Shown here: piece by piece, positions 17,395 through 27,040 of the stretch
How positions within the stretch are numbered: the stretch's first letter is position 1
How the letters are laid out: each line of letters opens with the position of its first letter
Source: Jeotgalicoccus sp.
GTDB taxonomy: Bacteria; Bacillota; Bacilli; Staphylococcales; Salinicoccaceae
DNA length: 64,000 bases
Assembly: GCA_003513765.1 (NCBI GenBank)
Contig: DONT01000006.1
Span: 50,333 to 114,332 of the forward strand
Reading direction: 5' to 3'
Position numbers and translations under genes: made by a program
Notes under the pieces: generated by a model
Told to the model about the DNA's origin: nothing
Seen by the model: only the letters and a program-made list of their open reading frames with translations
Database searches by the model: none

Positions 17395-17419
17395 CTTCAA
17401 CGAAAGGAGAACGACATAA

Positions 17420-18286
17420 TTGAAAAATATATACATATATTTATCGCTGTTCAGCGTTTTATTATTCGCTGCATGCGATAACGAGACTCAAATCACAAAT
17501 ACAAACAATGAAGATATACGCATCATTTCCCTGATGCCGAGCAACACGGAAATTATTGCTGAACTCGGCATGGAAGACAGTCTTACGGGCATTACAACTG
17601 CGGATAATTTCCCCGAAGATTTAAATGAAAATCTCACGCGTCTCGATACTTTCGCACTCGATGAGGAATCGATGATGGCGTTAAATCCGACGCATATTGT
17701 GTCGCACCAGGCGAATCACGATGCGAACAAAAATATCATCGACAGAGTTGCATCGAATACCGGAGCAGCAACGCTTATCGTTGATGATGCCGGGAATATT
17801 GATGAGATTTACAGCACGATTACTGATATCGGGGTGTTTATCGGCAAAGAAGAACAGGCCACGGTACTAAATGCATCATTGCAGCAGGATGTTGAAAACA
17901 TCCAGCGTGAATATGGGAACAGAGAACGACAGGATAAAGCGCTCATCCTCGTCTCAACCACGCCTGATATTTATATAGCAGGTAATGGCACGTTCATCGA
18001 TGATTTTTTAAAGACGCTGAATATCGGCAATGTCTTTGAAGATGTGAACGGCTATCCGGCGATTACTTCTGAAGATTTAATCGCCCGTGAACCGGAGACT
18101 GTGATTTCTACGCTCGGCGTCAGCAATGAAGAACTGACGAATGAGCTGAATAATATTTCCGGTCTTGAAGGCGCACCGATTACCCGAGAAGAGAATCAAT
18201 GTACGCCGAATCCTGATACAGTGTCGCGGCCGGGGCCGCGATTTACTGAAGGGTTAGCTGCGATCGCAGAGTGTGTGTATGAATAA
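17420..18286 (+). CDS. ABC importer substrate-binding lipoprotein (iron-siderophore or cobalamin type)
   Basis: 288 residues. A lipobox, LFAAC, ends an 18-residue signal peptide, so it is tethered outside the membrane. The core starts RIISLMPSNTEIIAELG, the typical opening of the FecB/BtuF class III binding fold, joined by one long helix around the middle (VLNASLQQDVENIQREYGN). Ligands of this class are ferric siderophores, heme or B12. The TTG start is weakly supported but gives a proper signal peptide. It overlaps the permease gene. Confidence 0.85.
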   Translation: MKNIYIYLSLFSVLLFAACDNETQITNTNNEDIRIISLMPSNTEIIAELGMEDSLTGITTADNFPEDLNENLTRLDTFALDEESMMALNPTHIVSHQANHDANKNIIDRVASNTGAATLIVDDAGNIDEIYSTITDIGVFIGKEEQATVLNASLQQDVENIQREYGNRERQDKALILVSTTPDIYIAGNGTFIDDFLKTLNIGNVFEDVNGYPAITSEDLIAREPETVISTLGVSNEELTNELNNISGLEGAPITREENQCTPNPDTVSRPGPRFTEGLAAIAECVYE

Positions 18287-19232
18287 GACTAATTTAATTC
18301 TCGTCTTTCTATTAATTATCAGCGTGATTATGAGCGTTTTTATCGGCTCGGTGAATTTCCGGGAAATTTCAAATATGCAGGTGTTCAGCATAATTCTCGA
18401 CGTGCGGCTGCCGCGTGCGCTGATGGCCATATTAGTCGGAGCCGCACTCGCGATGAGCGGCGCGGTGTTTCAGATTATCCTGAAAAATCCAATGGCTGAC
18501 AGTTTCACGCTCGGCATGGCGAATGGTGCGGTGCTCGGTGCCGCACTTACCGTCGTGACTATTATCCCTGCAGTATTCGCACCTGCTATCAGTATTATTT
18601 TTGGTCTGTTAAGCCTGCTGCTCGTGCTTGTCATCTCTCGAAAACTCGATTTAACTTACCGCCCGGAAACATTAATAATTACAGGCATCCTGCTCGGAGC
18701 ACTATTATCCGGTGTGCTCTATATTATTATTCTGCTATTTCCGGAAGATACTGCGAATATCGCACGCTACATGTTCGGCTCGCTCGGCGGTGCGGATTTC
18801 ACGAAAGTTGCGGTTTTATTAATTCTGACAGCAGTGTCATTTATTATTATGGAACGCTACGGTCATGTGCTTGATCTTCTGAAGCTTGGTGACATCAGGG
18901 CACACGCGCTCGGCGTCAACGTCAGCGTCATCCGTCCGGCACTGTTAATCACAGCAGCAGTGCCGCCGCTCGTCGCCATCAGCTACACGGGAATTATTGC
19001 GCTCGTCGGCATCATCATTCCGCAAATCATTTTATATATTAAACCGATGGCCTTTCGGCCGCTGTTAAAACGGTCAATCTTACTCGGCGGACTTTACGTG
19101 CTGATTATCGATACGCTGGGCCGTACATTAATCGCTCCGCTGCAGATTCCGACCGGTGTAATGGTCATGCTGTCAGCAGTGCCGCTGTTCATATTTCTTC
19201 TGTATAAACGCATTCTTGTGAATCCGTGGTAA
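18279..19232 (+). CDS. FecCD-family ABC permease
   Basis: 317 residues with about nine or ten membrane helices. Hallmarks are VRLPRALMAILVGAALAMSG, NPMADSFTLGMANGA and the coupling-helix region GDIRAHALGVNVSVIRP. It pairs with the binding lipoprotein, whose stop it overlaps by 8 bp. No ATPase gene follows: the next gene, 95 bp on, is a peptidase. A shared ATPase such as FhuC is used for this purpose in staphylococci. ATG 18279 is preferred over GTG 18273. Confidence 0.9.
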   Translation: MNKTNLILVFLLIISVIMSVFIGSVNFREISNMQVFSIILDVRLPRALMAILVGAALAMSGAVFQIILKNPMADSFTLGMANGAVLGAALTVVTIIPAVFAPAISIIFGLLSLLLVLVISRKLDLTYRPETLIITGILLGALLSGVLYIIILLFPEDTANIARYMFGSLGGADFTKVAVLLILTAVSFIIMERYGHVLDLLKLGDIRAHALGVNVSVIRPALLITAAVPPLVAISYTGIIALVGIIIPQIILYIKPMAFRPLLKRSILLGGLYVLIIDTLGRTLIAPLQIPTGVMVMLSAVPLFIFLLYKRILVNPW

Positions 19233-19327
19233 CGAAAAGTCCCGGCAGTCTTTCTGTCAGAATATTATGGATTAATTAGTAAACGGACGTTAAAGAATGT
19301 TATATTTATAAAAAAGGGGGAAATTCA

Positions 19328-21289
19328 ATGAGTAAGGTTTCTATTGATGATATTTTCAAAATTAAGTCGGTGTCTTCACCGAAAGTTGTACCGCAGTCTG
19401 ACAGAGTGACTTATCTTGTGACGAATACTGATGAGGATAAGGATACTTACTATTCATATCTGCACAATTTTGACGGCAGGGGCAATATCCAGCTTACATA
19501 TAAAAACGAAACGATAACGAATGTGACTCATTCACATGACGGGGCGCTGACATTATTTACAGCACCGGATGAAGATAAAAAATCTCAGGTATTTATACTG
19601 AGACATGCCGGCGGTGAACGTGAACAGCTGACGCACGAAGATGATGGGGTATTCGGCGCGCAGTTTTCTCATGACGGAAGTTCGGTATTTTATCACGTTT
19701 CAAGTGAAAAGACTAAAGAAGAGACTAAAGACAAGGACGATAAAGATAAAAAGCCTGAAGCTTCAGTGATTACCCGCATGAAATATAAAAGCGACGGCGG
19801 TCCTGGACCGTACGGTGTATTAAAAGAGAAGTATACATCGGTAAAATCGATTGATATTAAATCCGGTCAAACAGAGACTGTCTTGTCAGGCGAAGAAAAC
19901 TTTACACTTTACGATGTTTTTGAAGGCGGTTTTATATACTCAACTGATGTCAGCGACAATCCGGATTTCAATTTCGCACAAAAACTTTATCTTCGTAAAA
20001 ATAATGAAGATACATTAATCCGCGACGATGCGAGCTTTATGAAGGCGGAAATTTCAGCGGACCAGAAGTATATTTTAATGACGGTAATGACGCGCAAGTT
20101 TGAAAATGCGACGCATCCGCACCTCGAAATTTACGATGTGAAAAATAGCGGCAGCCTTGATGTTACAACAAAACTGGATAAGCCGGTCGGCGGACTGGTA
20201 GCACAGGATACACAGCAAAATACCGAAGGTAATACAGCGGAATGGATATCAGCTATTGAGTACGTATTTCTCGTGTCGGAATTCGGCAGCGTGAACTTAT
20301 ACAAAGGTGATGTTGAAGGAAACATCCGCCCGCTCTTGCGCGGTGAGCATAATATTTTCGGTATGGATGCCGACGCTGAGGCTGCGTATTTAACAATTTC
20401 TACACACGTATCACCAAGTGAGTTATATAAATTTGATTTTAAAACTGAGGCGCTGACGCAGCTGACAGAAATTAATTATGACTACGTAACGGATACAGAA
20501 CTGGTTAAACCGGAAGCGGTTGAGTTTAAAAGTTTCGATGACACGGCAGTTCACGGCTGGTTTATGAAGCCTGCAGGATATGAAAGTGGTAAGAAATATC
20601 CGATGGTTACGAATATTCACGGGGGGCCGCACGCTTTATATGCGAACACATACTTCCATGAAATGCAGATGCTTGCAGCGAAAGGTTATGCAGTATTATT
20701 TATTAACCCGCGCGGTTCGCACAGCTACTCTCAGGAATTTGTCGATGCAGTGCGCGGCGACTACGGCAACGGTGACTATAAAGATATTATGAGCGCAGTT
20801 GATTATATTACCGGTAAGTACGACTGGATTGATACTGATAACCTCGGTGTGACCGGCGGCTCTTACGGCGGCTTTATGACGAACTGGATTGTCGGTCATA
20901 CGAACCGCTTTAAAGCAGCGGTAACACAGCGTTCAATCAGTAACTGGATCAGTTTCAGAGGCGTATCCGATATCGGCTACTACTTTACGGACTGGCAGAT
21001 TTTAGCCGGGCTCGATGACCTGGACAAATTGTGGCATCATTCACCGCTGAAATACGCTGAAAACGTTGAGACACCGTTATTAATCCTTCACGGTGAACAG
21101 GATATCCGCTGCCCGATTGAACAGGGAGAGCAGCTGTTTATCGAGCTGAAATCGAGAGGGAAAGAAACTGAATTTGTCCGTTTCCCGGAGTCGTCACATG
21201 ACTTATCACGCTCAGGCAAACCGAGTTTGAGAATACAGCGTTTAGCTCATATTTCACGCTGGTTCGAGCAGTATTTAACACATAATTAA
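19328..21289 (+). CDS. S9-family prolyl oligopeptidase / acylaminoacyl peptidase
   Basis: 653 residues. The N-terminal ~400 form a beta-propeller (WD40-like strands, with a charged linker around residues 128-148 rich in KDDKDK). The C-terminal alpha/beta hydrolase carries Ser512 in GGSYGG, Asp592 in HGEQDIRCP and His624 in ESSHDLS, the full triad. It removes short or acylated N-terminal peptides in the cytoplasm; there is no signal peptide. It precedes an Xaa-Pro peptidase gene by 16 bp, so the two form a small peptide-degradation operon. Confidence 0.92.
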   Translation: MSKVSIDDIFKIKSVSSPKVVPQSDRVTYLVTNTDEDKDTYYSYLHNFDGRGNIQLTYKNETITNVTHSHDGALTLFTAPDEDKKSQVFILRHAGGEREQLTHEDDGVFGAQFSHDGSSVFYHVSSEKTKEETKDKDDKDKKPEASVITRMKYKSDGGPGPYGVLKEKYTSVKSIDIKSGQTETVLSGEENFTLYDVFEGGFIYSTDVSDNPDFNFAQKLYLRKNNEDTLIRDDASFMKAEISADQKYILMTVMTRKFENATHPHLEIYDVKNSGSLDVTTKLDKPVGGLVAQDTQQNTEGNTAEWISAIEYVFLVSEFGSVNLYKGDVEGNIRPLLRGEHNIFGMDADAEAAYLTISTHVSPSELYKFDFKTEALTQLTEINYDYVTDTELVKPEAVEFKSFDDTAVHGWFMKPAGYESGKKYPMVTNIHGGPHALYANTYFHEMQMLAAKGYAVLFINPRGSHSYSQEFVDAVRGDYGNGDYKDIMSAVDYITGKYDWIDTDNLGVTGGSYGGFMTNWIVGHTNRFKAAVTQRSISNWISFRGVSDIGYYFTDWQILAGLDDLDKLWHHSPLKYAENVETPLLILHGEQDIRCPIEQGEQLFIELKSRGKETEFVRFPESSHDLSRSGKPSLRIQRLAHISRWFEQYLTHN

Positions 21290-21305
21290 TTGGAGGAAGA
21301 TATAT

Positions 21306-22394
21306 ATGGCAGGCAAAATCGAAGCGCTGGCACAAAGCGTGAAAGCAGACTACTCAATTATTTCCGACCCGATGAATATATTTTATTTTACAGGGGTGCA
21401 TTTAAATCCTCATGAAAGATTATTACTCCTTTTAGTCGATAATAAGACGCTCGATACAGTGATGATTTTTCCGGCACTGGACGGCGAAACGGTCAAAGCG
21501 AATACGGACCTTACTACTTATCTGCCACACGATGACAAGGATGATGCGTTCCAGTATGTATTTGATACAATCGCTGCGGATAAAACAATCGCAGTTGAAG
21601 GTGAGCATTTAATTTATTCCAGATATTTACGCTTAATTGAAAAATACGCGCCTGAAAATATTCAGACGCTGGATGATGAAGTGAATTATCTCCGCGGTAA
21701 AAAGAATGAGCACGATAAAGCTGAAATCAAGCGTGCAGTCGAGATGACTGAAAAAGCACTGGAAGATTTAAAAACGATTACTGTAGAAGGGAAAACCGAG
21801 ATGGAAGTTTCGGACTTCCTGGTTAAGCAGTTTAAGTCATACGGCGCTGTCGGTCCAAGCTTCGGTCCAAGCGTCCTTGCGGGTAAAAAATCGGCAATGC
21901 CGCATGGGGATACAGGAACAGATGTAATTCAGCGCGGAGATTTCCTCTTAATCGATTTCGGTGTGGTGTCAGATACAGGCTATGTATCTGATATGACACG
22001 CACGTTTATCGTTGGGGAAGCGACAGAAAAGCAGGAAGAAATTTATAAAACTGTGCTGCGTTCAAATCTTGCAGGCATTAAAGCTTCTCAAAAAGGTACT
22101 GTAATGGGAAATATTGACCGTGCATCACGCGACGTGATTGACGATGCCGGCTATGGTGAGTATTTCATGCACCGTATCGGGCACGGACTTGGTCTCGATG
22201 TGCACGAAGCACCATCAGTGCACGGCGGCAACACAGACAAACTTGAAGCGGGGCACGTAATTACGATTGAACCGGGAATTTACATTCCTGAAATCGGCGG
22301 TGTCCGCATCGAAGATATGCTGTATATTGATGAAGATACAACGTATAATTTTAATAGTTTTCCAAAAGATTTCGAATCGATGATAATTAAATAA
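21306..22394 (+). CDS. M24-family Xaa-Pro peptidase
   Basis: 362 residues. The pita-bread fold ligands are all present: two Asp in LIDFGVVSDTGYVSDMTR, His in HRIGHGLGLDVHE, Glu in TIEPGIYIP and Glu in GGVRIEDM. The N-terminal ~130 residues form the creatinase-like domain. It probably cleaves Xaa-Pro dipeptides, using two divalent cations. ATG follows GGAGGAAGATATAT. It is coupled to the S9 peptidase upstream and aspA downstream (23 bp). Confidence 0.92.
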   Translation: MAGKIEALAQSVKADYSIISDPMNIFYFTGVHLNPHERLLLLLVDNKTLDTVMIFPALDGETVKANTDLTTYLPHDDKDDAFQYVFDTIAADKTIAVEGEHLIYSRYLRLIEKYAPENIQTLDDEVNYLRGKKNEHDKAEIKRAVEMTEKALEDLKTITVEGKTEMEVSDFLVKQFKSYGAVGPSFGPSVLAGKKSAMPHGDTGTDVIQRGDFLLIDFGVVSDTGYVSDMTRTFIVGEATEKQEEIYKTVLRSNLAGIKASQKGTVMGNIDRASRDVIDDAGYGEYFMHRIGHGLGLDVHEAPSVHGGNTDKLEAGHVITIEPGIYIPEIGGVRIEDMLYIDEDTTYNFNSFPKDFESMIIK

Positions 22395-22417
22395 TAAATT
22401 TAGGAGCTGCATGCAGA

Positions 22418-23827
22418 ATGAGTAAGGAAACTAGAATTGAAGCGGATTTTCTCGGAGAAAAAGAAATTGATAATAATGCATACTACGGTGTTCAGAGCCT
22501 CCGTGCTCTTGAAAACTTCCCGATTACGGGCTACCGTTTAAATACGGATTTAATCCGTGCTTTAGGAATGGTAAAAAAAGCAGCGGCACTTGGAAACTAC
22601 GCAAACGGCGTACTTGAAGAAGATAAGAAGAATGCAATTGTACAGGCATGTGAAGAAATTATTGCCGGCCAGTGGCATGAAGATTTTATCGTCGATCCGA
22701 TTCAGGGCGGAGCAGGAACTTCAACGAACATGAATGCGAACGAAGTTATTGCAAACCGGGCACTTGAAATTATGGGACACGATAAAGGCGACTATGACTT
22801 TATCAGCCCGAACAACCATGTGAACATGTCGCAGTCGACAAATGATGCGTTCCCGACATCACTGCATGTCGCTCTTTTAATCCATGCAGAATCGCTGCTT
22901 GAGACGATGAATACGATGCGTCAGGCATTCGAAGCAAAAGCAGCTGAATTTGACCACGTTATCAAAATGGGACGCACGCATCTGCAGGATGCAGTACCGA
23001 TTCGTCTCGGCCAGGAATTCAGTGCCTATGCAAAAGTATTATCAAGAGATATCCGCCGCGTATCGAATTCGCTTGAGAACCTTTATGAAATCAATATCGG
23101 AGCAACAGCAGTCGGTACCGGCTTAAACGCCGATCAGAAGTATATTGATACTGTTGTGGAAGAACTGAGTAAGATTTCGGGATATAAATTGAAATCTGCT
23201 GAAAACTTAGTTGATGGCACGCAGAATACAGATGCGTATACAGAGGTCTCTTCGGCTCTGAAGATTTGTATGATCAACATGTCGAAAGTTGCAAACGACT
23301 TCCGTCTGATGGCATCAGGGCCAAAAGCGGGATTATACGAAATTAACCTGCCGGCACGTCAGCCCGGATCATCAATCATGCCAGGCAAAGTAAACCCGGT
23401 GATGGCTGAAGTATTGAACCAGATTGCATTCCAGGTTATTGGAAATGATAATACAATCAGCCTGGCATCAGAAGCGGGACAGTTTGAACTGAACGTAATG
23501 GAGCCTGTACTGGCATTCAACCTGATTCAGTCAATCGACATTATGAATAACGGTTTCAAAGTGTTTACTGAAAGATGTATTGCAGGAATTACTGCCAACG
23601 AAGAACAGATGAAATCTTACGTTGAGAACAGCATCGGTGTTATTACAGCACTTGTGCCTCATATCGGCTACAAGAAGGCATCAGCAATTGCAGTAGAAGC
23701 AATCCAGACAGGACAGCCGGTCCGCCAGCTGTGCTCAAAGCATGAAGTTCTTACAGAAGAACAGCTGGACCACGTATTGAACGCATTTGAAATGACAAAT
23801 ATTGGCGTATCAAAATTGCCGGAATAA
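22418..23827 (+). CDS. aspA: Aspartate ammonia-lyase
   Basis: 469 residues of the fumarase/aspartase superfamily. GSSIMPGKVNPV is the superfamily signature with the catalytic Ser; the upstream SPNNHVNMSQSTNDAFPTS and GRTHLQDAVP are the other two conserved regions. Starting with MSKETRIEADFLGEKEI and containing GTGLNADQKY, it fits aspartases rather than class II fumarases. It converts aspartate to fumarate and ammonia. Following two peptidase genes suggests use of peptide-derived aspartate. Confidence 0.9.
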   Translation: MSKETRIEADFLGEKEIDNNAYYGVQSLRALENFPITGYRLNTDLIRALGMVKKAAALGNYANGVLEEDKKNAIVQACEEIIAGQWHEDFIVDPIQGGAGTSTNMNANEVIANRALEIMGHDKGDYDFISPNNHVNMSQSTNDAFPTSLHVALLIHAESLLETMNTMRQAFEAKAAEFDHVIKMGRTHLQDAVPIRLGQEFSAYAKVLSRDIRRVSNSLENLYEINIGATAVGTGLNADQKYIDTVVEELSKISGYKLKSAENLVDGTQNTDAYTEVSSALKICMINMSKVANDFRLMASGPKAGLYEINLPARQPGSSIMPGKVNPVMAEVLNQIAFQVIGNDNTISLASEAGQFELNVMEPVLAFNLIQSIDIMNNGFKVFTERCIAGITANEEQMKSYVENSIGVITALVPHIGYKKASAIAVEAIQTGQPVRQLCSKHEVLTEEQLDHVLNAFEMTNIGVSKLPE

Positions 23828-23845
23828 GTTTAATTTAGAGATGAT

Positions 23846-23888
23846 AAAAATCGCCAGTACTCCTTAATTGGAGTGCAGGCGATTTTTT
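23846..23888 (+). terminator. Bidirectional terminator
   Basis: AAAATCGCC...ACTCC pairs with GGAGT...GGCGATTTT, with A and T runs on both sides. It serves aspA on the plus strand and the convergent lipoprotein gene on the minus strand, whose stop it touches. Confidence 0.9.
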
Positions 23889-24352
23889 TAATTTTCTTCT
23901 AAAAAGATATAAGGCGTGAAGCTCTCGAAATTTTGATGAGCGAGGGTCAGTTGAGCAGAGTCCTGGTCACTCAGCTCAGTTTTCTCTGCTGCTGCAGTAC
24001 CTGTGTAGCTGTAATACTCATCCGGTGTTTCCTCAAAATCAGTAAAGAATATTTTTAGTGATGAATCGCCATCTTCAACTTCAACGGTTAAATCCGTATC
24101 CTTCAAAGTATATGTTCCGGGAAATTCATTTCCATTATGAGTCAGTGTCACTTCATCCGAAGATTCAAAATCAAACACAGGCATATTGGAAGAAAACTTA
24201 ATATCTGCACTTTCTGCTTCTTCTTTTGAAACCGCGGGATCGTGCGAAGACAACCCCAAAGATTTACCTTCCAGCCCAGTGTCTTCACCGCTGCTGCAGC
24301 CTGCTGATAGGACAAGAACAAGTCCTAATACTGTTAATAGAATTTTGTTCAT
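23888..24352 (-). CDS. Small lipoprotein of unknown function
   Basis: 154 residues. The lipobox LSAGC follows a 19-residue signal peptide, so the mature protein is anchored outside the cell. The rest is acidic and beta-rich (DTDLTVEVEDGDSSLKIFF), with a Ser/Asp-rich linker after the Cys. I recognise no family. It is single, with a GGGGTGCATCT leader and a shared terminator. Confidence 0.75.
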   Translation of the reverse strand: MNKILLTVLGLVLVLSAGCSSGEDTGLEGKSLGLSSHDPAVSKEEAESADIKFSSNMPVFDFESSDEVTLTHNGNEFPGTYTLKDTDLTVEVEDGDSSLKIFFTDFEETPDEYYSYTGTAAAEKTELSDQDSAQLTLAHQNFESFTPYIFLEEN

Positions 24353-24425
24353 AGATGCACCCCTTAAACTTGTTGTTAATACAAATATAGCATTATTTGT
24401 AATCGCTTACATATATAATTGTTGG

Positions 24426-24762
24426 AATGTGGGATTTTTGTGCTCATGTATATGCAAACTGGAATTCGTCTGCTTGAGAAGCGCTCATGTATATGCAAAT
24501 AGCGATACGTAGTCATGAGCCATAGTCATGTCTCCGATTTGAGCAAATCGTATATATGAGACTTCATCATGACTGCGTATAAGCTAATACGTATACATGA
24601 GACTGGATGTAGAACTTTCATCGGGTTGAAAACTCAACATTAACTGCATGATAAACTCACATTGGGTCGAATACCTGCTTTCAACCCGACGAGCCTCTCA
24701 CATTGAGATAAATATTCTTAATCAACCCAACGAGCTCCCAACATCCCAGAAATTTGAGGCAA
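24426..24762. repeat. Degenerate 41-bp tandem array, about 8 units (array B)
   Basis: The gene-free stretch 24353-24876 is largely this array. Repeated words recur at exactly 41-bp spacing: GCTCATGTATATGCAAA at 24442 and 24483; CGT(n)6TGAG at 24467, 24508, 24549 and 24590 (the last two as CGTATAYATGAGACT); CTCACATTG at 24656 and 24697; TCAACCCRACGAGC at 24681 and 24722. The units diverge strongly from one end to the other, but the spacing holds throughout. Not coding, since 41 is not a multiple of three. Outside the array I see only the two gene leaders. Confidence 0.8.
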
Positions 24763-24876
24763 ATTTTTAAAGTCCAGCAGCTAATCAGCCAATAAGTATC
24801 CCGGGATGCATTTCCACCCGGTTTACGTGTAAAATAAGGGTAATGGCTGTAATAAATATGGCGGGAGGCAGGCAGC

Positions 24877-26226
24877 ATGGATATACAAACTTTTTATCAA
24901 ACGTATTTAGGCGAACATGAACTCATTCGGGCGAGTTTGTTTAATGCGGGAAACTTTACGACTAATGAATCACTGATAAAATATAAGATGGAAGAGCTTG
25001 AGTCACAGTCTGCTCTGAACGAAATGTTCGAGCATTTATCGATGGCGGAAGCGAAGCTGCTCAGACGTTTATCGACTGAGGAATCTTACGACAATGTGCA
25101 TAGGGTATCGTACTTGCCGGCAAAGTATCCGACGCTTATCGACTACCAGTATATTTTGGAGGATAACGGGACTGAAGGCGTGATTCACTCTGAAGTGGTC
25201 AGTGTGCTGAACAGCGCGCTCCAGCAGACCGGGATATTCCCTTACACACCGATGTCGATTCCAGACAGCGAGACGATTGAGCCGCAGGATGTATCGAGGC
25301 TGGAGAAAATATATAACGGGCCGATTTACTGGCTTTATAATAATTTAACGTTTATTGAGCTGAGGCAGACGATGGCGAAGCTGAATATTAAATCAGTCGG
25401 ACAGTACAAGGATGATTATTTAAATGAAGTCATCGGGCATTTAACAGCACCGGAATATTTGCCGGTCGCATTAAATCAGCTGGATGAGGTGTCGTATGCT
25501 CAAATAAAAGATAATGTTAAAAAAGATTACTCGGTCTATGAGAATCATCCGCGCTGGCAAACTGCACTCGAAACCGGTCTGCTTGTTAAAGTGCATCAGG
25601 ATTATCTGGTGATGCACCGCGATATACTGGCTGCCCTGAAAAAAGTGAGCTTCAAAAAGAGCGGCAATGAAGTCCATCCGGAAACACCGGACAATTATAA
25701 TGCATATCGTATTACATGCACGATTAACGGCTTTGAAGATATTTCCCGGACAATATCGATTCCTGCACGCCTGAACTTTTTAGAGCTTGAGATTATTATC
25801 TGTGAAGCATTCGGCTGGAATAATATCGGCAGCGGAGAGTTCATGACGGACAAAGATTTAATCGCGAATGAAGACGGTGTAAATAAGAATGCACTTATGG
25901 TCGATGTATACTTAACGAATGAATACATTCAATATTTATACGATTCGGATGATGATTACGTCGTTGATATAACGCTTGATTCAGTGACGAATATCCTGAA
26001 GCCGATTCCTGAAGTCGTGAGCTACGGCGGGGAAGTACCGATTGAAAATATCGGCGGTGTCGATAAACTTCTTGAAACTTTAAATATTTTACAAGATAAA
26101 AACCACCCGGACTATGTTCGGGCGTATGCGAATGCGCGCACGAAAAATTACCGGGAACGCTATCCGGTCAGTGCGACAAATAAAAAACTCGCACGGCTTT
26201 TCAACAGAGGCAACCCAATCACTTAA
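24877..26226 (+). CDS. Protein with C-terminal pRiA4b ORF-3-like domain
   Basis: 449 residues. Residues about 270-400 (YRITCTINGFEDISRTISIP, then ICEAFGWNN) match the plasmid pRiA4b ORF-3 family, often found in mobile-element passengers and standalone proteins; no activity is established. The first 270 residues are helical and begin MDIQTFYQTYL. They are homologous over about 240 residues to the whole protein encoded next (26238-27020). A segment FIELRQTMAKLNIKSVGQYK resembles a SAP/Rho-N-like helix pair. Cytoplasmic; function unknown. Preceded by GCGGGAGGCAGGCAGC. Confidence 0.7.
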   Translation: MDIQTFYQTYLGEHELIRASLFNAGNFTTNESLIKYKMEELESQSALNEMFEHLSMAEAKLLRRLSTEESYDNVHRVSYLPAKYPTLIDYQYILEDNGTEGVIHSEVVSVLNSALQQTGIFPYTPMSIPDSETIEPQDVSRLEKIYNGPIYWLYNNLTFIELRQTMAKLNIKSVGQYKDDYLNEVIGHLTAPEYLPVALNQLDEVSYAQIKDNVKKDYSVYENHPRWQTALETGLLVKVHQDYLVMHRDILAALKKVSFKKSGNEVHPETPDNYNAYRITCTINGFEDISRTISIPARLNFLELEIIICEAFGWNNIGSGEFMTDKDLIANEDGVNKNALMVDVYLTNEYIQYLYDSDDDYVVDITLDSVTNILKPIPEVVSYGGEVPIENIGGVDKLLETLNILQDKNHPDYVRAYANARTKNYRERYPVSATNKKLARLFNRGNPIT

Positions 26227-26237
26227 GGAGGATAAGG

Positions 26238-27020
26238 ATGGATTTACAAACCTTCTACAAAACATATTTAACGTACTTACATCTGGATAAAACAGGAGAG
26301 TCTTTATCCCAGCTGGAAAAGATTATAGAAGATAAAATAGAGGAAGCACGTTCTGATGATTATTTAACGCTCCTCGGAGACAGTTTGAAGATGGAAGAAA
26401 TTGAACTGATTAAACGTTATTCGAATGCATTGACCGGCGATAATATTATTACGATGCCGTTTAACCCCGAAGAGAATCCATTTTTAATATATAATCACCA
26501 TCTGCTTTACATTGGAGACGGCATGGCTGTCATGCATGAGGAAGTCATCGACGGTATTTTAAGAAACTTCGGTTCGGTGATTCATTTAGCACCGCTGCCG
26601 GAAGGAATCAGTGTATCTAATGTTATTTTAAATAATGCAGAGTACACAACCACAGTAAATCTGCTGGACTATCCAATTATAGAATTCTACGATTTGCTCT
26701 TAACTGAAGATCATATGAATTTAGTGGCGGAGAATCTGGATTTGGATTTGGAAGAGTATAAAACACGGGCTCAGATTATTAACGCAATATCGAAGCGGCT
26801 TGTGCATAAAACGTATATCGAAGAGAAACTTAAGATGTTTGAGGACGAAGAATTGACACGTTTTAAAGAGAAGCTCGGGCGCGGTGAAGTTTTGTTTACC
26901 GAAGAAGAGGGTAATTGGGATACATTCCTTGCAACTGGGATTATTATGCCTTATTTGCCTAATGCAGCGATACTGCCGCTCGTTTTGTTTCACTTCTTTA
27001 CAGAAGAGATTTTTAATTAA
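26238..27020 (+). CDS. Hypothetical protein, paralogue of the N-terminal part of the preceding gene
   Basis: 260 residues beginning MDLQTFYKTYL, nearly the same as the upstream protein, and keeping the pattern of a hydrophobic EEIELIKRYSN, a YNHHLLYI strand and the MHEEVIDGIL helix. It lacks the pRiA4b ORF-3-like domain. The gap to the upstream gene is 11 bp with AAGGAGGAT, so the pair are cotranscribed. It looks like a duplication followed by domain loss or gain. I do not recognise a function. Confidence 0.65.
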   Translation: MDLQTFYKTYLTYLHLDKTGESLSQLEKIIEDKIEEARSDDYLTLLGDSLKMEEIELIKRYSNALTGDNIITMPFNPEENPFLIYNHHLLYIGDGMAVMHEEVIDGILRNFGSVIHLAPLPEGISVSNVILNNAEYTTTVNLLDYPIIEFYDLLLTEDHMNLVAENLDLDLEEYKTRAQIINAISKRLVHKTYIEEKLKMFEDEELTRFKEKLGRGEVLFTEEEGNWDTFLATGIIMPYLPNAAILPLVLFHFFTEEIFN

Positions 27021-27040
27021 TTCTAAAAGGGGTCCTGGAC

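Noticed and set aside
24426..24762. CRISPR array
   Set aside because: There is no constant repeat alternating with unique spacers; similarity drifts over the whole unit, and no cas gene is present.
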